The translations under genes were made by a program, and so were the position numbers. DNA of 64,000 nucleotides, from NCBI RefSeq assembly GCF_019925205.1, contig NC_083562.1:8804001-8868000 (forward strand), in the 5' to 3' direction. The first letter of the stretch is position 1, and each line of letters opens with the position of its first letter. The notes under the pieces are model-generated. The model was given only the letters and a program-made list of their open reading frames with translations, did not search any database and was not told where the DNA came from. Source of the stretch: Metopolophium dirhodum. Lineage: Eukaryota > Arthropoda > Insecta > Hemiptera > Aphididae. Below, piece by piece: positions 47,820 through 58,616 of the stretch.

Positions 47820-50800
47820 ATGACCACGTTATTAGAACTTTGCCGTAAATATTTCAACACCGACAATCTATACGAGGTGTTGAATACGAGAAAGGATGCT
47901 ACAGATAAAGAAGGTTAGATATTGTGCTCAGGCCCCTCGTTAGATATTTTCCGCCCTATTGCCCTAAAGTGAACATTTTAATGCCATTCTGCTGATATTT
48001 ATTTAATTTTACCGCCTTCGATTCCTTTAAAACTACGCCGTCCTAAAGCGACGCATGTATGTCTCGCTTGTGCCCTAGCTACGGGCCTGATTGTGCTCCT
48101 GTGTTAAGTGTTATTACAAACTTACAGCTAAACGTAGATGGATTTAAAATTTACCTATATTTATCAATTGTTGTGGTTTGTTGTAGTTCGTAAAGCGTAT
48201 TATGTATTGTCAATGAAATACCATCCTGACAAAGTAACAGAAAACGAAAAAACTGAAGCTACTGAAAAATTTAAAGTTATCAGTCGAATTCATGCACTGC
48301 TAAATGATGCTGACAAGAGAAAGCTTTATGATGACACTGGTAAGTTATGGATTGTAGTGTTTACATTTTACATTACATTTAGCTTTATTTGTTTAATAAA
48401 TTATTAATTTATAATCGTTAGTGATAATCATACATATTTACATTTTTTATTCTTTTGTTATTGTTATAAATTATAATTAACCAATTACCTACTTAATAAC
48501 TATTTAAATTCTTCGTAGTTTAAATATATCAGTATATTTCTACTTAACCTGGCACCCTTTTTTTGCAATTTTTTTTTTGAAACTTATGTAGTTAATTACG
48601 CTGAAAACGATGGTGAAGTCAGAATTTGGCGCACGGACTTAGTTTTGAAGTTATGATCTAATGAAGTTCACTGTATAGCGATTTTTACGCATCGCACTAA
48701 CTTACTACGACTTTTAGAATATTGATATATTTTTTTATCGATGAGTGACGCAAAACTCACCCTGTGACCTAATTGAGGTGATGTTGCATAGGTAGTCGAG
48801 GGATATTTTAGATTAGCGGAGCGAAACGACGAGTGCCGCAAAACATGTAATCACTGCCCATACTATGACAACCACGCTGGCAATTAACGTATTCTATAAA
48901 CAATATTTTTGAAAACCCAAGTTCACCCGAGGAGAATGCGTAAAAATCATTAAGCCATAACTTCAAAACTAAGTCCGTGTGCCAAATTCTGGCTTCACCA
49001 TCGTTGTCAGCATACATATGTTTCAAAAAAAAAAATTGCATAAAAAAGGATGCCCGGTAAAGTAGAAAAGTTCCAATATATCTACTCTTTCAACAAATAA
49101 TATTTTTCCCACTTAAATTGTAAGTGTTCTCCCCCTCTTCCAACTAAAATCTATTTTGTAATATGAACAAAATTCTTATGTTGATATCTTGATATTGTGC
49201 TATTATATATTTCGAACATAATGGAATCATTAATTAGTCAGTACTAAGGAATGAATTTATATGTAATTAAAATACAAATATATGTAAGTATATTTTATAA
49301 TTTTTGGTAATTTCTAACTCAAATTATGTGTTGCATTGAATAAATATAATTTCTTTAAATTATTTATTGTTCAATGTCGCCTATTAGGTCTCAAAATATT
49401 TTTAAAACTGCTTAACATTAACTGTACCCAATTGGGACATATTTGAAACATGTTATAATATCTAGAGCCAATAATTCCAATTTTCTAGAAGGGTGTCAAT
49501 CTTTATGTTGTTAAATTGTCTGAAAATGAATAAAACTTTTTCTATAACGATATACATTTCCTTGGACCTTTTCCGTTTATTCACTACCACTACTTTATTT
49601 TGTTTTTCTTATTTATTATAACTGTTCAACATTGGTTGGTAGGTACCCCACTGTTGTTTATTCCGTGGTTTTATTTTGCCCCAAGAACTCTCAATGGTAT
49701 TAGTGTGAGCCTAAGTGTTAGTACATATACCATGTCAGTGATGCCCGCGTTGCCACTTGCTCGCTGCGCTTGAACAAAAAATCAAAAATATCCCTCGATT
49801 TGCTATGCAACACCACCTTAAGTTGGTTACAGGGTAACCGTCATACATCCACTCTTAATATGATGTGTTACACGTACAACGATAGTGAATTAACAGAAAA
49901 ACCAAAAATAGTAATGGTAGTCAATAAATGGAAAAGGTCCATTTTATTTTATGAGATACCTCCCTATTTGTTTATTAATGAATTTTAATTTGTTCTATTG
50001 ATTCAAGTTTTTGCATTATACTTAGTATTTCCCAATTAAATTTGTGTACAATTAAAGCCAAACACTTACTTAAACCCAATTGCTATCGCCATAAGTTGAG
50101 AACCTATTGTCAGTCATAAATAAATATTATTTAATACAAGACTAAAAATATACTGATGTTATTGGATGATTGTGTTTATTGTATAATATATTGCTGATTT
50201 GTTCACTATGACAAAATATTAAAATGTATGAATGATGATACTCCAAAATATGTTACAAAATATTTACAAATTTGTGAAATATGTAAAAATATGCATTTGT
50301 ATATAAATCCGCACCCTTGTTAGTGCTACTACCTATATCTAAAATTAATTTAATGGTAACAATTTGTTTTTGTAGGATGTGTTGGTGATGATATTGATCC
50401 CAACTCTGCTACAGAAGATTTCCCTTGGGAAACCTATTGGAGTTCAATTTTTAGAAAAATTACTGACAACGAAATCAGGGATTATGAATTAAAGTATAAA
50501 GGTATATACTATTTAAAAGGTATCGTTTTATGTTATTTTAAATGTCATTCAATCTGTTTTAGGTTCAGATGATGAAAAAAGAGATCTTAAAAAAGGATAT
50601 TTAGCAGGGAAAGGAGATATGGAATTTATTATAAACATGGTTCCATTTAGTTCTGTGTATGAGGAAGATCGTCTTCGTGAGGTTTTAGGAAAAATCATTG
50701 AAGAAGAAGATTTACCAAGATTTAAAGCATTTAGCAATGAACCTCCTTCGAAAAAAAGAAAAAGATTAGCAAAAGTGAGTCAACTATAATTTTAGAAATT

Positions 50801-51025
50801 ATTATTCCTAGTTTGATGTATTTTTTTTAATTTTAGGCTAAAAGAGAAGAAGCCCAGTGCACAATAGATGTACAAAATGAGAAAAAAAATAATTCTAATG
50901 ATTTAATGTTGGCTATTAAAAAGCGATCTGCTGAACGTGAACAACAAATGGATAATTTTTTTGCTAGAATGGAGGCTAAATATTGTACACCCAAAAAAAC
51001 AAAAAAAAATTCTAAAAAGACTTAA
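47820..51025 (+). CDS. DNAJC9: J-domain protein DNAJC9 homologue (5 exons, 257 aa)
   Basis: DNAJC9 is a nuclear Hsp70 co-chaperone that also binds histones H3-H4. Exons: 47820-47913, 48187-48339, 50376-50501, 50563-50774, 50837-51025; GT-AG, phases agree. The protein starts MTTLLELCRKYFNTDNLYEV. Its J-domain has the catalytic HPD in YVLSMKYHPDKVTENEK and ends KRKLYDDTG. Then come DFPWETYWSSIFRKIT (family signature W-x2-YW), GDMEFIINMVPFSSVYEEDR, and a C-terminal lysine-rich region with QQMDNFFARMEAKYCTPKK, matching the histone-binding end of vertebrate DNAJC9. The human protein is about 260 aa, so length agrees. Introns 1 and 2 have been colonised by small elements; exons look undamaged. Confidence 0.94.
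47929..48089. mobile_element. 161-bp hAT MITE in DNAJC9 intron 1
   Basis: The ends CAGGCCC and GGGCCTG are inverted. A perfect 8-bp duplication, ATTGTGCT, flanks the element (47921-47928, 48090-48097). It starts 15 bp after the exon 1 donor, leaving GTTAGA intact. Confidence 0.85.
48528..49095. mobile_element. Foldback element in DNAJC9 intron 2
   Basis: Arms of about 130 bp pair: GGATGGTGAAGTCAGAATTT-like sequence at 48610-48660 with the reverse complement at 48960-49010. Pairing extends outward through CTGGCACCC / GGATGCCCGG and TTTCTACTT / AAGTAGAAA. No coding function. Confidence 0.75.
49545..49950. mobile_element. Possible MITE in DNAJC9 intron 2
   Basis: TGGACCTTTTCCGTTTATTC at about 49564 is the near reverse complement of AATAAATGGAAAAGGTCCA at about 49923-49941; pairing spans about 40 bp. 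It contains a 72-codon open frame without a recognisable domain. Confidence 0.5.
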
Positions 51026-52213
51026 CATTATTAAAAATTATCTTTTTGATTATTTTCTGTATAATAATGTGTATATATTTTAACATAAAATATCTCATGA
51101 ACAGTGTTCTTTTCTATATAAGACCTATAAAAGAATTATATTTAAATAATTTAATAATAATCGTGTAAATTCTAAAAAACAGATTTCAAAAAATTGTAAA
51201 TTCATAGTTACATATTTTGTGATACTAATATATTTTTTAAATTATTATATATCTATTTAAAAATAAGCAATGAGCCAAAAAATGTATACATTTTCTTTTT
51301 TTACAGATGTTAAAATTTAAACCTAGTTGTTTTCTGTTTTAAGCATTAAAACTTGTCTTTTATTAAGATAATGTTTTAAATGGGCCAGGCCGAGACAGTA
51401 GTAAAAAATTTATATGATATACAATATAACAACTCTCTATTTACCATTGCTAATAATAATAATACATGCTAATTGATAATAATAAATAATAAGGTACATT
51501 ATGATGAATTATAATATTTTTTTTCGCTTAATACAGTTAACAATTATGGACTCGTCTTAATATTTCTTGTTGGCTGTTTTTGTTCAAGTATATTATTAGG
51601 ATAGACTACTAAATTTCCTGGATCATGATTATCATTATCTTCTGATATGTTCCCCTGGTTATTTTAAACGAAATAATATCTAAGAGTTGCAGCTTATGCA
51701 ATTATTTTACCCGGGAACCACATTTTAATTTTTAGGTACTTGGTTTGAATTCAGGTTCTTTAGTTACAACTGTCTTGCAATATTTGCTTTATACTTATAT
51801 CGTTGTTGTTTTACTTAATAATGGACATGGTTTTAAAGTTTAGACAATGCTAATGGTGTTCACAAAACTACTATAGTGTAATTATTCTGAAGGAGATGCT
51901 TGTATACTAACTGTAGGTATACATATTTTAGTCTCCAAGAGCGGTGATTGAATATTTTATCTTCTTTTTTGCTAGATTGTAGTCACTGGAACCTAGAATC
52001 TTATATTGGGAGATTGCTAAAAACAATTTAATAAATTTACTATTTAAATGTCATATGCATAATATACAATGTTGAACTTTTTATTATAAACCATAAATAA
52101 ATAATCATACACCTGATAGCTACAGTTAAATATCAGGTGTATGATTATTTACCATGCTAATTCATGCTTGCTAAATAAAACAATGTCATAACATTTTATA
52201 CATAATATTAAAA
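51026..52213. other. Spacer between DNAJC9 and the inverted duplication
   Basis: AT-rich; it should include the DNAJC9 3'UTR. No other gene seen. A 20-bp perfect hairpin lies at 52099-52150 (separate entry). Confidence 0.55.
52099..52150. other. Perfect 20-bp hairpin
   Basis: AAATAATCATACACCTGATA at 52099-52118 and its exact reverse complement at 52131-52150 are separated by a 12-base loop. It lies 63 bp from the inner edge of the right inverted-duplication arm. There is no T-run, so it is not a typical terminator. Confidence 0.9.
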
Positions 52214-53464
52214 ACCATAATATTTAAATATATATAGTTTCCATGAGAACGGTCAACTATACTATTAAAATAACATTTGTCTTTCACTTCATAATTTATT
52301 GCTTAAAGATTGCGCTTACAGTTACTCGCCTTTTTCTCTTTAAAATAGAAATGTCTTCAAATATGCTAATCCAGTTCTCGAGCCGTGCTAAATATTACGG
52401 TGCCATGGCCGCAAAAAGACTGCAGACCACGTATTATGCCAACATTGAAGTGGCGATCGAGGCAAAAAAGAACACGCCGACCGATTTAATAGACCAAATA
52501 ACGGAATCGATATTCCGGAAGCTGGTCGCGGCTTGTCTGCAGCACTTGCCGCTGGTCGTCGGAAAAACGGTTCGTCGGAAACGCCGAGCGTACATAATGC
52601 CGCCTTTGATGTCGTTGAGCCGGCCAATGGATTTCCACGGGGGATTCTCGAGCCGAGCCAAATATTACGGTGCCATGGCCGCAAAAAGATTACAGACAAC
52701 GTATTATGCCAACGTTAGAGCGGCGATCGTGGAGGAAAATAAAGTGCTGACCGATTTGGTGAAACAATTTACGGTGTCGATAATGCGGAAGCTGGTCGCG
52801 TCTTGCGTGCAGGACTTGCCGCTGGCCGGTTGTACACAAGACTTGCCGCTGCAGAATTCGCCTTTCGGAATAGTGGACCCGGTAATCACCGATAAAATGG
52901 CACAAAATGGACGCCGATCAATGACTTCGACTTCGGCCAGTCGATCCGTGGATTCTTTCGATGAGGGCTGCACGGGCCGTGCAGAATTTAACGGCGTCGC
53001 GACATATCATTCTATGCCGAATATTGCGGCAATCGAATTTGAAAGCGATGTGCCGTCCGGTTCGAGGAGTCTGGATTCGGTGCAGGTCACCGGGAAAAAC
53101 ATGAAACAAAAACGCCGAACGATTTGGTCTCGCACAAAAAAATTTTTAAGCCGTATGTTGTGCTGTAGTACAACTATTGCAGATTAAATAATTATTGTAA
53201 ATTGTAATTATTAAAAATTATATTACCTATTTACCTGTATGTATTATGTTCATGTATTATTAATAATTAAAATGTAAATTGTAAATTTGTATAAAAATTA
53301 GATTACCTATGTATTATTTTTATGTATTATACCTGCACGAAATTGCATTAATTACAAATAATATGTGTTTATGTTGTATAATTCAATATCAGCTTCAATT
53401 TTATGTATTATATAAATAATGAACACCAAAATACAATTGAAAAAAAGGTGGGCAAGTGACCCAG
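52214..53464 (+). repeat. Right arm of 1.25-kb inverted duplication
   Basis: Reverse complement of 1-1251 with 12 substitutions. Sequence to the right of 53464 would correspond to DNA left of the window, so the true outer limit may be further out. Confidence 0.95.
52243..53187 (+). CDS. Unknown 314-aa protein with tandem repeat domain, copy B
   Basis: An intact paralogue of the ORF at 278-1222 with the same 314 codons, the same possible start at Met37 (52351), the same two 60-residue domains (45-104, 135-194) and a basic linker. Compared with copy A it has seven replacements: Asn43 to Ile, Thr83 to Ile, Asn126 to Ser, a Pro to Leu in repeat 2, Pro to Arg, Met to Thr and Asn to Ser near the C-terminus. 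It has two silent changes. An AT-rich TATA-like run (TATTTAAATATATATAG) sits directly upstream of the first ATG in both copies. Function and family unknown. Confidence 0.6.
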   Translation: MRTVNYTIKITFVFHFIIYCLKIALTVTRLFLFKIEMSSNMLIQFSSRAKYYGAMAAKRLQTTYYANIEVAIEAKKNTPTDLIDQITESIFRKLVAACLQHLPLVVGKTVRRKRRAYIMPPLMSLSRPMDFHGGFSSRAKYYGAMAAKRLQTTYYANVRAAIVEENKVLTDLVKQFTVSIMRKLVASCVQDLPLAGCTQDLPLQNSPFGIVDPVITDKMAQNGRRSMTSTSASRSVDSFDEGCTGRAEFNGVATYHSMPNIAAIEFESDVPSGSRSLDSVQVTGKNMKQKRRTIWSRTKKFLSRMLCCSTTIAD

Positions 53465-53845
53465 TCTTTGTGATTGGTGTGTTCAATTTTAATTCAATTC
53501 TATAAAAACATTGAATGCGAAAATCGGTTCTGACTTCTAAACGAAGACGATTTGCCATCCTAATGACAATATTACCAGGTATATTTTATGATAATGTTAC
53601 TGCTGTTAAGATAATTTATTTTACTATTAGACAATAGTACGTAAAGTAGATTACAGTAATTTTTTCCAAAATAATTGCATTTGAAAATGTCCTTGTGTGT
53701 ATACATCAAAATAATATATACATTAATAGTTTCAAATGGGCACCCACAGTAAAATGTTTTAATTATAACAAAATAACTAAAATCATTATTCCTCATTTAA
53801 ATATCTAATTTTATCAACATTTTAACTACTTACACTTATGAAAAA
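53465..53845. other. AT-rich spacer, no gene seen
   Basis: Two short minus-strand frames here have no recognisable domain. Confidence 0.5.
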
Positions 53846-54120
53846 AAATCATACAAACATATTTTTAATATTTTTCTTCTATTATTAAAATAACTTCTTA
53901 TGGAGAACCTTGTATTAAATTTTAAAATCTTAGATATAAATAAAAATTATTTTATTTTTATCTAACTACAGATTGCAAGTTTTCATAATTTTGACGAATT
54001 TTTTCACTCATAAAAACATATTGTGGATTTACGCTCAACTTTTTTTTTAATTTCCACTAATAACAACAGCCTTTGAGTTTTATTTTAACTTTTTTGGGGG
54101 AGCCCCACTTGTATACTTTT
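53846..54120 (-). repeat. Old minus-strand fragment of the 1.4-kb repeat family
   Basis: On the minus strand the order of words (TAAGATTTTAAAATTTAATA, then AAGGTTCTCCATAAG) resembles the internal part of 30303-31676 (GATTGAAAATTT, AACAAGGCTCC). Only a diverged portion is left. Confidence 0.4.
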
Positions 54121-56105
54121 TAGAAAACAATTCTCACTAATCAATCTCTTTTGAATCGCTGCACGCTGTTGGATAAGACGCCTGCTATGAGCTACGTAGG
54201 AAAAGTTTAACGATAAAAACGATTAATTTTTAAAATAGTTCAACTTTATCTAAGTAAAAAAAAATTAAAAAATTTACAAAATGATTCTCGTTTTCAAAAA
54301 TTGCTTGAGCTATAAAATGGTAATTTCAAAATATTACATAAATCATTAATCAATAACGTAGTAAACTTGTAACTTGTAATCAAGTATACAATCATAATAT
54401 GACAAACACAACTCTTAAATTAAATTATTGTAATTTGTGTACCCAATTCACTTTAAACTATGTTAAGTTGCCTATCGATAAAACACAGTAATCTAAAAAT
54501 AATTATAACAACCTACAATAAATTAATTATAAAACAATTTCACTTAACAATGATAAATTGGCATTTTTTTATACCTAGTGTTGTAAATTGTTTTAAAATA
54601 TAAACTTTATGTGCTTCATAAAATACGTTTTTCTTAAAATATTACATTGGTATAATAGTTTATTCGTCGTCTTGTTCAAGTCGGTGATTCACATACATCA
54701 TTTTGGTTGTTCAATATTTCATTCTGCTCAAGAAAATCATCACGAATATCGACCAAGTCATTGTAAAGTTCATCTAGTGAAGAAAATAATAAAAATAATA
54801 ATTACATAAGTTCTTAACTTTTGTAGGTACTATCGAGTGCGTGGTAGCGGATCATTACCGTTGAAAAAACTGTGTGATTTTCCTGACCCTCCTACCTCTG
54901 CTGGTAATTCATTTCTCGATGTGTAATTGAATATATCATCTGAACCGACTGGATGAAGTGTTATCTGAAAATTATCACATGAAGTTTTATTAATTAACTA
55001 GATAAACCGCTACCTACCTATAAGTAATAAATAATAATACGTATAAAATCCATTTTGTAAACAATTGATTGTATAAAGCTGAATATAATATTTTGGCGCA
55101 TAATTAAAAGTACCATCAGAAAAAAAATCTGATGAATCAACTTACAATCTTATAATTATTCACCTGAAACCTGAAGTCCTGAATTATGTACTGTTAATAC
55201 ATTGTTTATACATTATACCTTAATATAATATTAATATTAAGACATATTAATATAATTAACATTTAATAGTGTACCTATAAATTTGTATCTATCATTATAT
55301 AATGTAACTCTCTACCTCCATCACAAGCATATGCTTAAGGGAGGTAGATAATTTATTGTAAACTTTAATATTAATGTTTTAATTTACTTGTATTTAAATG
55401 TTTTCTTTACAATAAAATAAAAAAAAAAAAAAAAATATAATATATTCATAATATATATAGGTAATATTTATACTAAAAGCGCAGCACCACTGTCGGCAAT
55501 CAACGTACTTATTTGGCATAGGACGGGCTGGTCTATAACAGTAAGAGGTCTATGACTTAACAATGTAATATTATGTATTTCATTTCATTTTGTTGAAGTA
55601 CCTAGCTATTAATGAAAAACTATTTTTAACACATGTATTTACTTATTATTTTTGTCTTTTAGTTTATCTAATTTTATTTGATTAAAATAATTCTTGTCAC
55701 GCCTGCACCGAAAGTTTGGTTTTCGATAGCGGTTGGAGTGTTGGAGGGCGGGCGGTAAAGTGGGAATCCCTAATAGTGCCGAGTGGTTAAGTGGAAATCC
55801 CAAAAAATGCCGGGCGGTACAAATCTCCAAAAGTGCTGCGCGCACATTTCACGCGCGACGCTCGTATACCCTGCACAGTCACTGAAATAGGGAAATCTAT
55901 ACCACGGCCGTCGGTTCATTACAAATTATAAACTTTTGGTTACATCTCATTATCATATTATAATCTCCATGCGTGAAGCTTTAAATAAATAAAACCAAAT
56001 CGTTTCTTTCATGAAATATATTGTTGTCGTATAATAAATAGTCTAGTTGTTGCATAGATCCCTGCATTACCTTTGACGTTATCGATGAAACGCAGAGGTG
56101 TGTAG
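54121..56105. other. Spacer, mostly unassigned
   Basis: AT-rich apart from a G+C- and CpG-richer island at about 55690-55920 with repeated words (AGTGGGAATCCC, GTGGAAATCCC; GGGCGGGCGG; GCGCGC). A single MITE-like end occurs near 55530-55550. No ORF with a recognisable domain; the island could be a promoter for the collagen-like gene to its right, but this is not shown. Confidence 0.4.
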
Positions 56106-56291
56106 TCCAGGTTCACCAGGAATGATTGTAAGTTATATGTTACTATCAAAAAATTAATATAACTATTTATTTACTGATTATAAAATTAAAATGTAGGGTC
56201 AACAAGGCCTACCTGGTCCAACTGGAAACCCAGGTGAACAAGGTTTACGCGGTGAAAATGGTCCACAAGGTGTAGACGGACCTCCTGTGAG

Positions 56292-57735
56292 CAGGCGCGG
56301 ATCCAAATCAATTATTAGAGGGGGGCCATTTTTTATTTGGACATAATATAATACATACAATTTAATAATTCTATTATATTATAATTATTAGGTACCATAT
56401 TTGCCATATAAATATTTCTTAACACTGTAAAGAAATAAACTTTTAACTACAAATATAAAAAACGTAGGTAGGTACATTGAAAAGAAAACGCTTTATTTAA
56501 GAACAATCAAAAAATATTAAATATGAAATAAAAATAAAAATTATAGAGCAAAATCTAATTTTCTGTTGGTTTTTGAAAACATGTCAATGACTTTATTCAC
56601 GTCTACATCAATATCACGGTGGATATTTAAAAGAGCAAGTCCAGTTAATCTGGTCCCTGACATTGTTGATCTCAGCCATGTTTTGAGTCTTGGTAGTGTT
56701 GAAAACGTTCTCTCAGCACTTGCATTGCTTATAGGAAGAGTTATCAAAATGATCAAAAGGCGATTGATGAACGGAAATATTTCTTCGTCACATTTCGCAA
56801 GTATTTCTGTAACACACATGGAATTTACTAAAATGTTTTCAAGTTTTTCACGGTTCCATTTTTGTTTCCATAATCTAAACTCTGAACGTAATAAAGTAAA
56901 TACCATGTCTTTATCATTTGAAAGAAGTGCTTGAAAATCATCTGCTAATGCTTTTAAGATAATTTCTGATTTATTTAATGAATATGAAGTTGTATTTTCA
57001 TTTATAAACTTGTTAGGAAGTATATATGAAAGATTGAAGCACTCTAGTGTTTTTTGTGAAAAACGTGCTTTTAAATCATTAATGACATTATCTAATAATG
57101 GAATAAATATGCTTAATTTATAATATTCTTCTGTACTATTTGTTTGATAATTTGCACGATTTGTTTGTCTTGAACAATTCCTTGGAATTTTCAAATCAAC
57201 TTTTTGAGTTTTAGCTATACTCTCGGACGATTTATAAACTTCTTTAAACCGAGTAGAAACATTTTCTCGGCATTCTGACAGAATATTTAGTGTATCTTTT
57301 ATTATATTGGCTGCTTCATGTAAATCAATAGACTTTTTTTGAAAACATTTACTTAGTTGAAGAGTGTAGCTAAGCATATGAGAGAGACTACAAAGTGAAA
57401 CAATAATTTCACTGTCACATAATACTGTTGCTAGGGATTTAGCTTTTCCAGAAGTATTCAAGTATTTCCATGATGTAATTTCATGTCGTCAATCGGCGCG
57501 ATTAGGAATTACCGAATTATAAATAGAACGATTCAACGATCCACAAAACAATATAGTAATATATTATTATTTAATATTTATGATGAACATAAAAACTATG
57601 AAATAACAGCCTAAACAGTTTTTTTTCATAGTCGCTATAAAAAAATATAATTTTTAAATATGATGATTTTTTTTTTCGTTTCGTGATATTTGGGGGGGCC
57701 ATCGCTCCCATGGCCCCCCCTTGGATCCGCGCCTG
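56292..57735 (-). mobile_element. 1444-bp hAT element in collagen-like gene
   Basis: The perfect 15-bp terminal inverted repeat CAGGCGCGGATCCAA, followed by G/C-runs, is flanked by the 8-bp duplication CCTGTGAG (56284-56291, 57736-57743). It retains only the C-terminal half of its transposase, so it is internally deleted and non-autonomous. Confidence 0.93.
56541..57461 (-). pseudogene. hAT transposase C-terminal half (ZMYM1-like)
   Basis: The 306-codon open frame contains RENVSTRFKEVYKSSESIAK and the dimerisation domain (INRLLIILITLPISNASAER, TFSTLPRLKTWLRSTMSGTR, LNIHRDIDVDVNKVIDMF). It is close in type to the hAT at 16750-17572 but the terminal repeats differ. The N-terminal finger and the first catalytic parts are missing. 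Confidence 0.88.
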
Positions 57736-57794
57736 CCTGTGAGTTTAAGGAGAAAAAGGAGATAAAGGAGACATAGGCCCTGAAGGAATGAAAG

Positions 57795-58384
57795 GTAATA
57801 AATTATAGGCTAAAATGCTGTTACACCTCAACCTTAATAAAAACAAAGAATGATTAAAAAATGGCAACGGAATTGGCCTACAAATCTGCCAATGAGTTCA
57901 TGAACAGATACATTCTCAACGTAATATTATGACCGATCCAATAATAACTTTCCGTAGGTACGTCAGACCGATGTGCGACGGCTGCTCACCAACGTATCGA
58001 CATCCACCAGATAACTTTGGTAAGTTTTCAAACTACCGCTCATTCTTGCGGAATGCCAAAGAAAATTAATTTATTAGATAAATATTATACTCTAACATTT
58101 TTTAAATATAGGCGTTTTCAACTCACAGCTATGCAGATAGATGTCCACCAGTTTGGGAGCGACGTCTAATACGGCATTGTTCTAATGAATTCAAACATAA
58201 ATAATACATTATTATAATATTGTTGTATGTATAGGTACGGTTAGGTATATTAAATAAATTAAGTAGGTACTATATTAATATAGTCTATTAATTATTTTTT
58301 TACTATGCTTTTATTGTATTAAAAACACAATGACTTTTAACTTACATTATTGGACCAGACATACAGCAACGTCGAGTTAAACAG
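57795..58384. other. Unassigned spacer
   Basis: No continuous frame. A stretch of ordinary complexity at 57955-58040 and 58110-58180 has short frames on both strands but no domain I recognise. Confidence 0.4.
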
Positions 58385-58615
58385 TTTTTAAATACGCACA
58401 TTTTCGATACCATCCATTTTGTTGTATTCTGGACCGCCCCGTCGTAACGATGTGACTATAACGTTACCCTTTATCTGATTTGCCAGTTTGAAAAAATTTC
58501 AAAAACAAACTCAATCTTCTCAAGTACGCCATAAATCGCGGCATTTTGCTTAGCCATCACTATCTTGTCTACGTCAATATTGGCTGATAGCTCCACGACG
58601 CTGCAGATCGGCATT
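58385..58615 (-). pseudogene. TGS1: TGS1-like methyltransferase pseudogene fragment
   Basis: TGS1 hypermethylates the m7G cap of snRNAs and snoRNAs. On the minus strand, 58614 onwards reads SANIDVDKIVMAKQNAAIYG followed by VLEKIEFVFEIF, matching the cofactor-binding part of TGS1 (A-x-DIDPxKI..A..NA.IYG...KIEFI.GDF). After a stop and a frame change it reads VIVTSLRRGGPEYNKMDGI, equivalent to the catalytic block D-V-V-F-x-SPPWGGPxY. The essential SPPW is altered to SLRR and there are two stops, so it is dead. It directly borders the satellite array. Confidence 0.65.
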
Positions 58616-58616
58616 T

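Larger units (their letters stand above)
56106..57794 (+). pseudogene. Collagen-like (Gly-X-Y) gene fragment split by hAT
   Basis: Three exon-like pieces are bounded by splice sites: 56106-56127 (PGSPGMI, then GTAAGT), 56197-56286 (GQQGLPGPTGNPGEQGLRGE then NGPQGVDGPP), and about 57749-57794 (GEKGDKGDIGPEGMK, then GGTAATA). Gly-X-Y register is kept across the first junction. The hAT (56292-57735) lies between pieces two and three. After removing it and one target copy only 10 bases (GTGAGTTTAA) separate the CCT and GGA codons, so the frame would shift by one. Either an intron was lost around the insertion or the gene was already damaged. Composition resembles type IV-like collagens. Upstream and downstream exons were not found. 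Confidence 0.7.

Noticed and set aside
52099..52150. Hairpin considered as a transcription terminator or microRNA precursor
   Set aside because: No T-run follows and the 20-bp stem is too short for a microRNA precursor; no transcript evidence.
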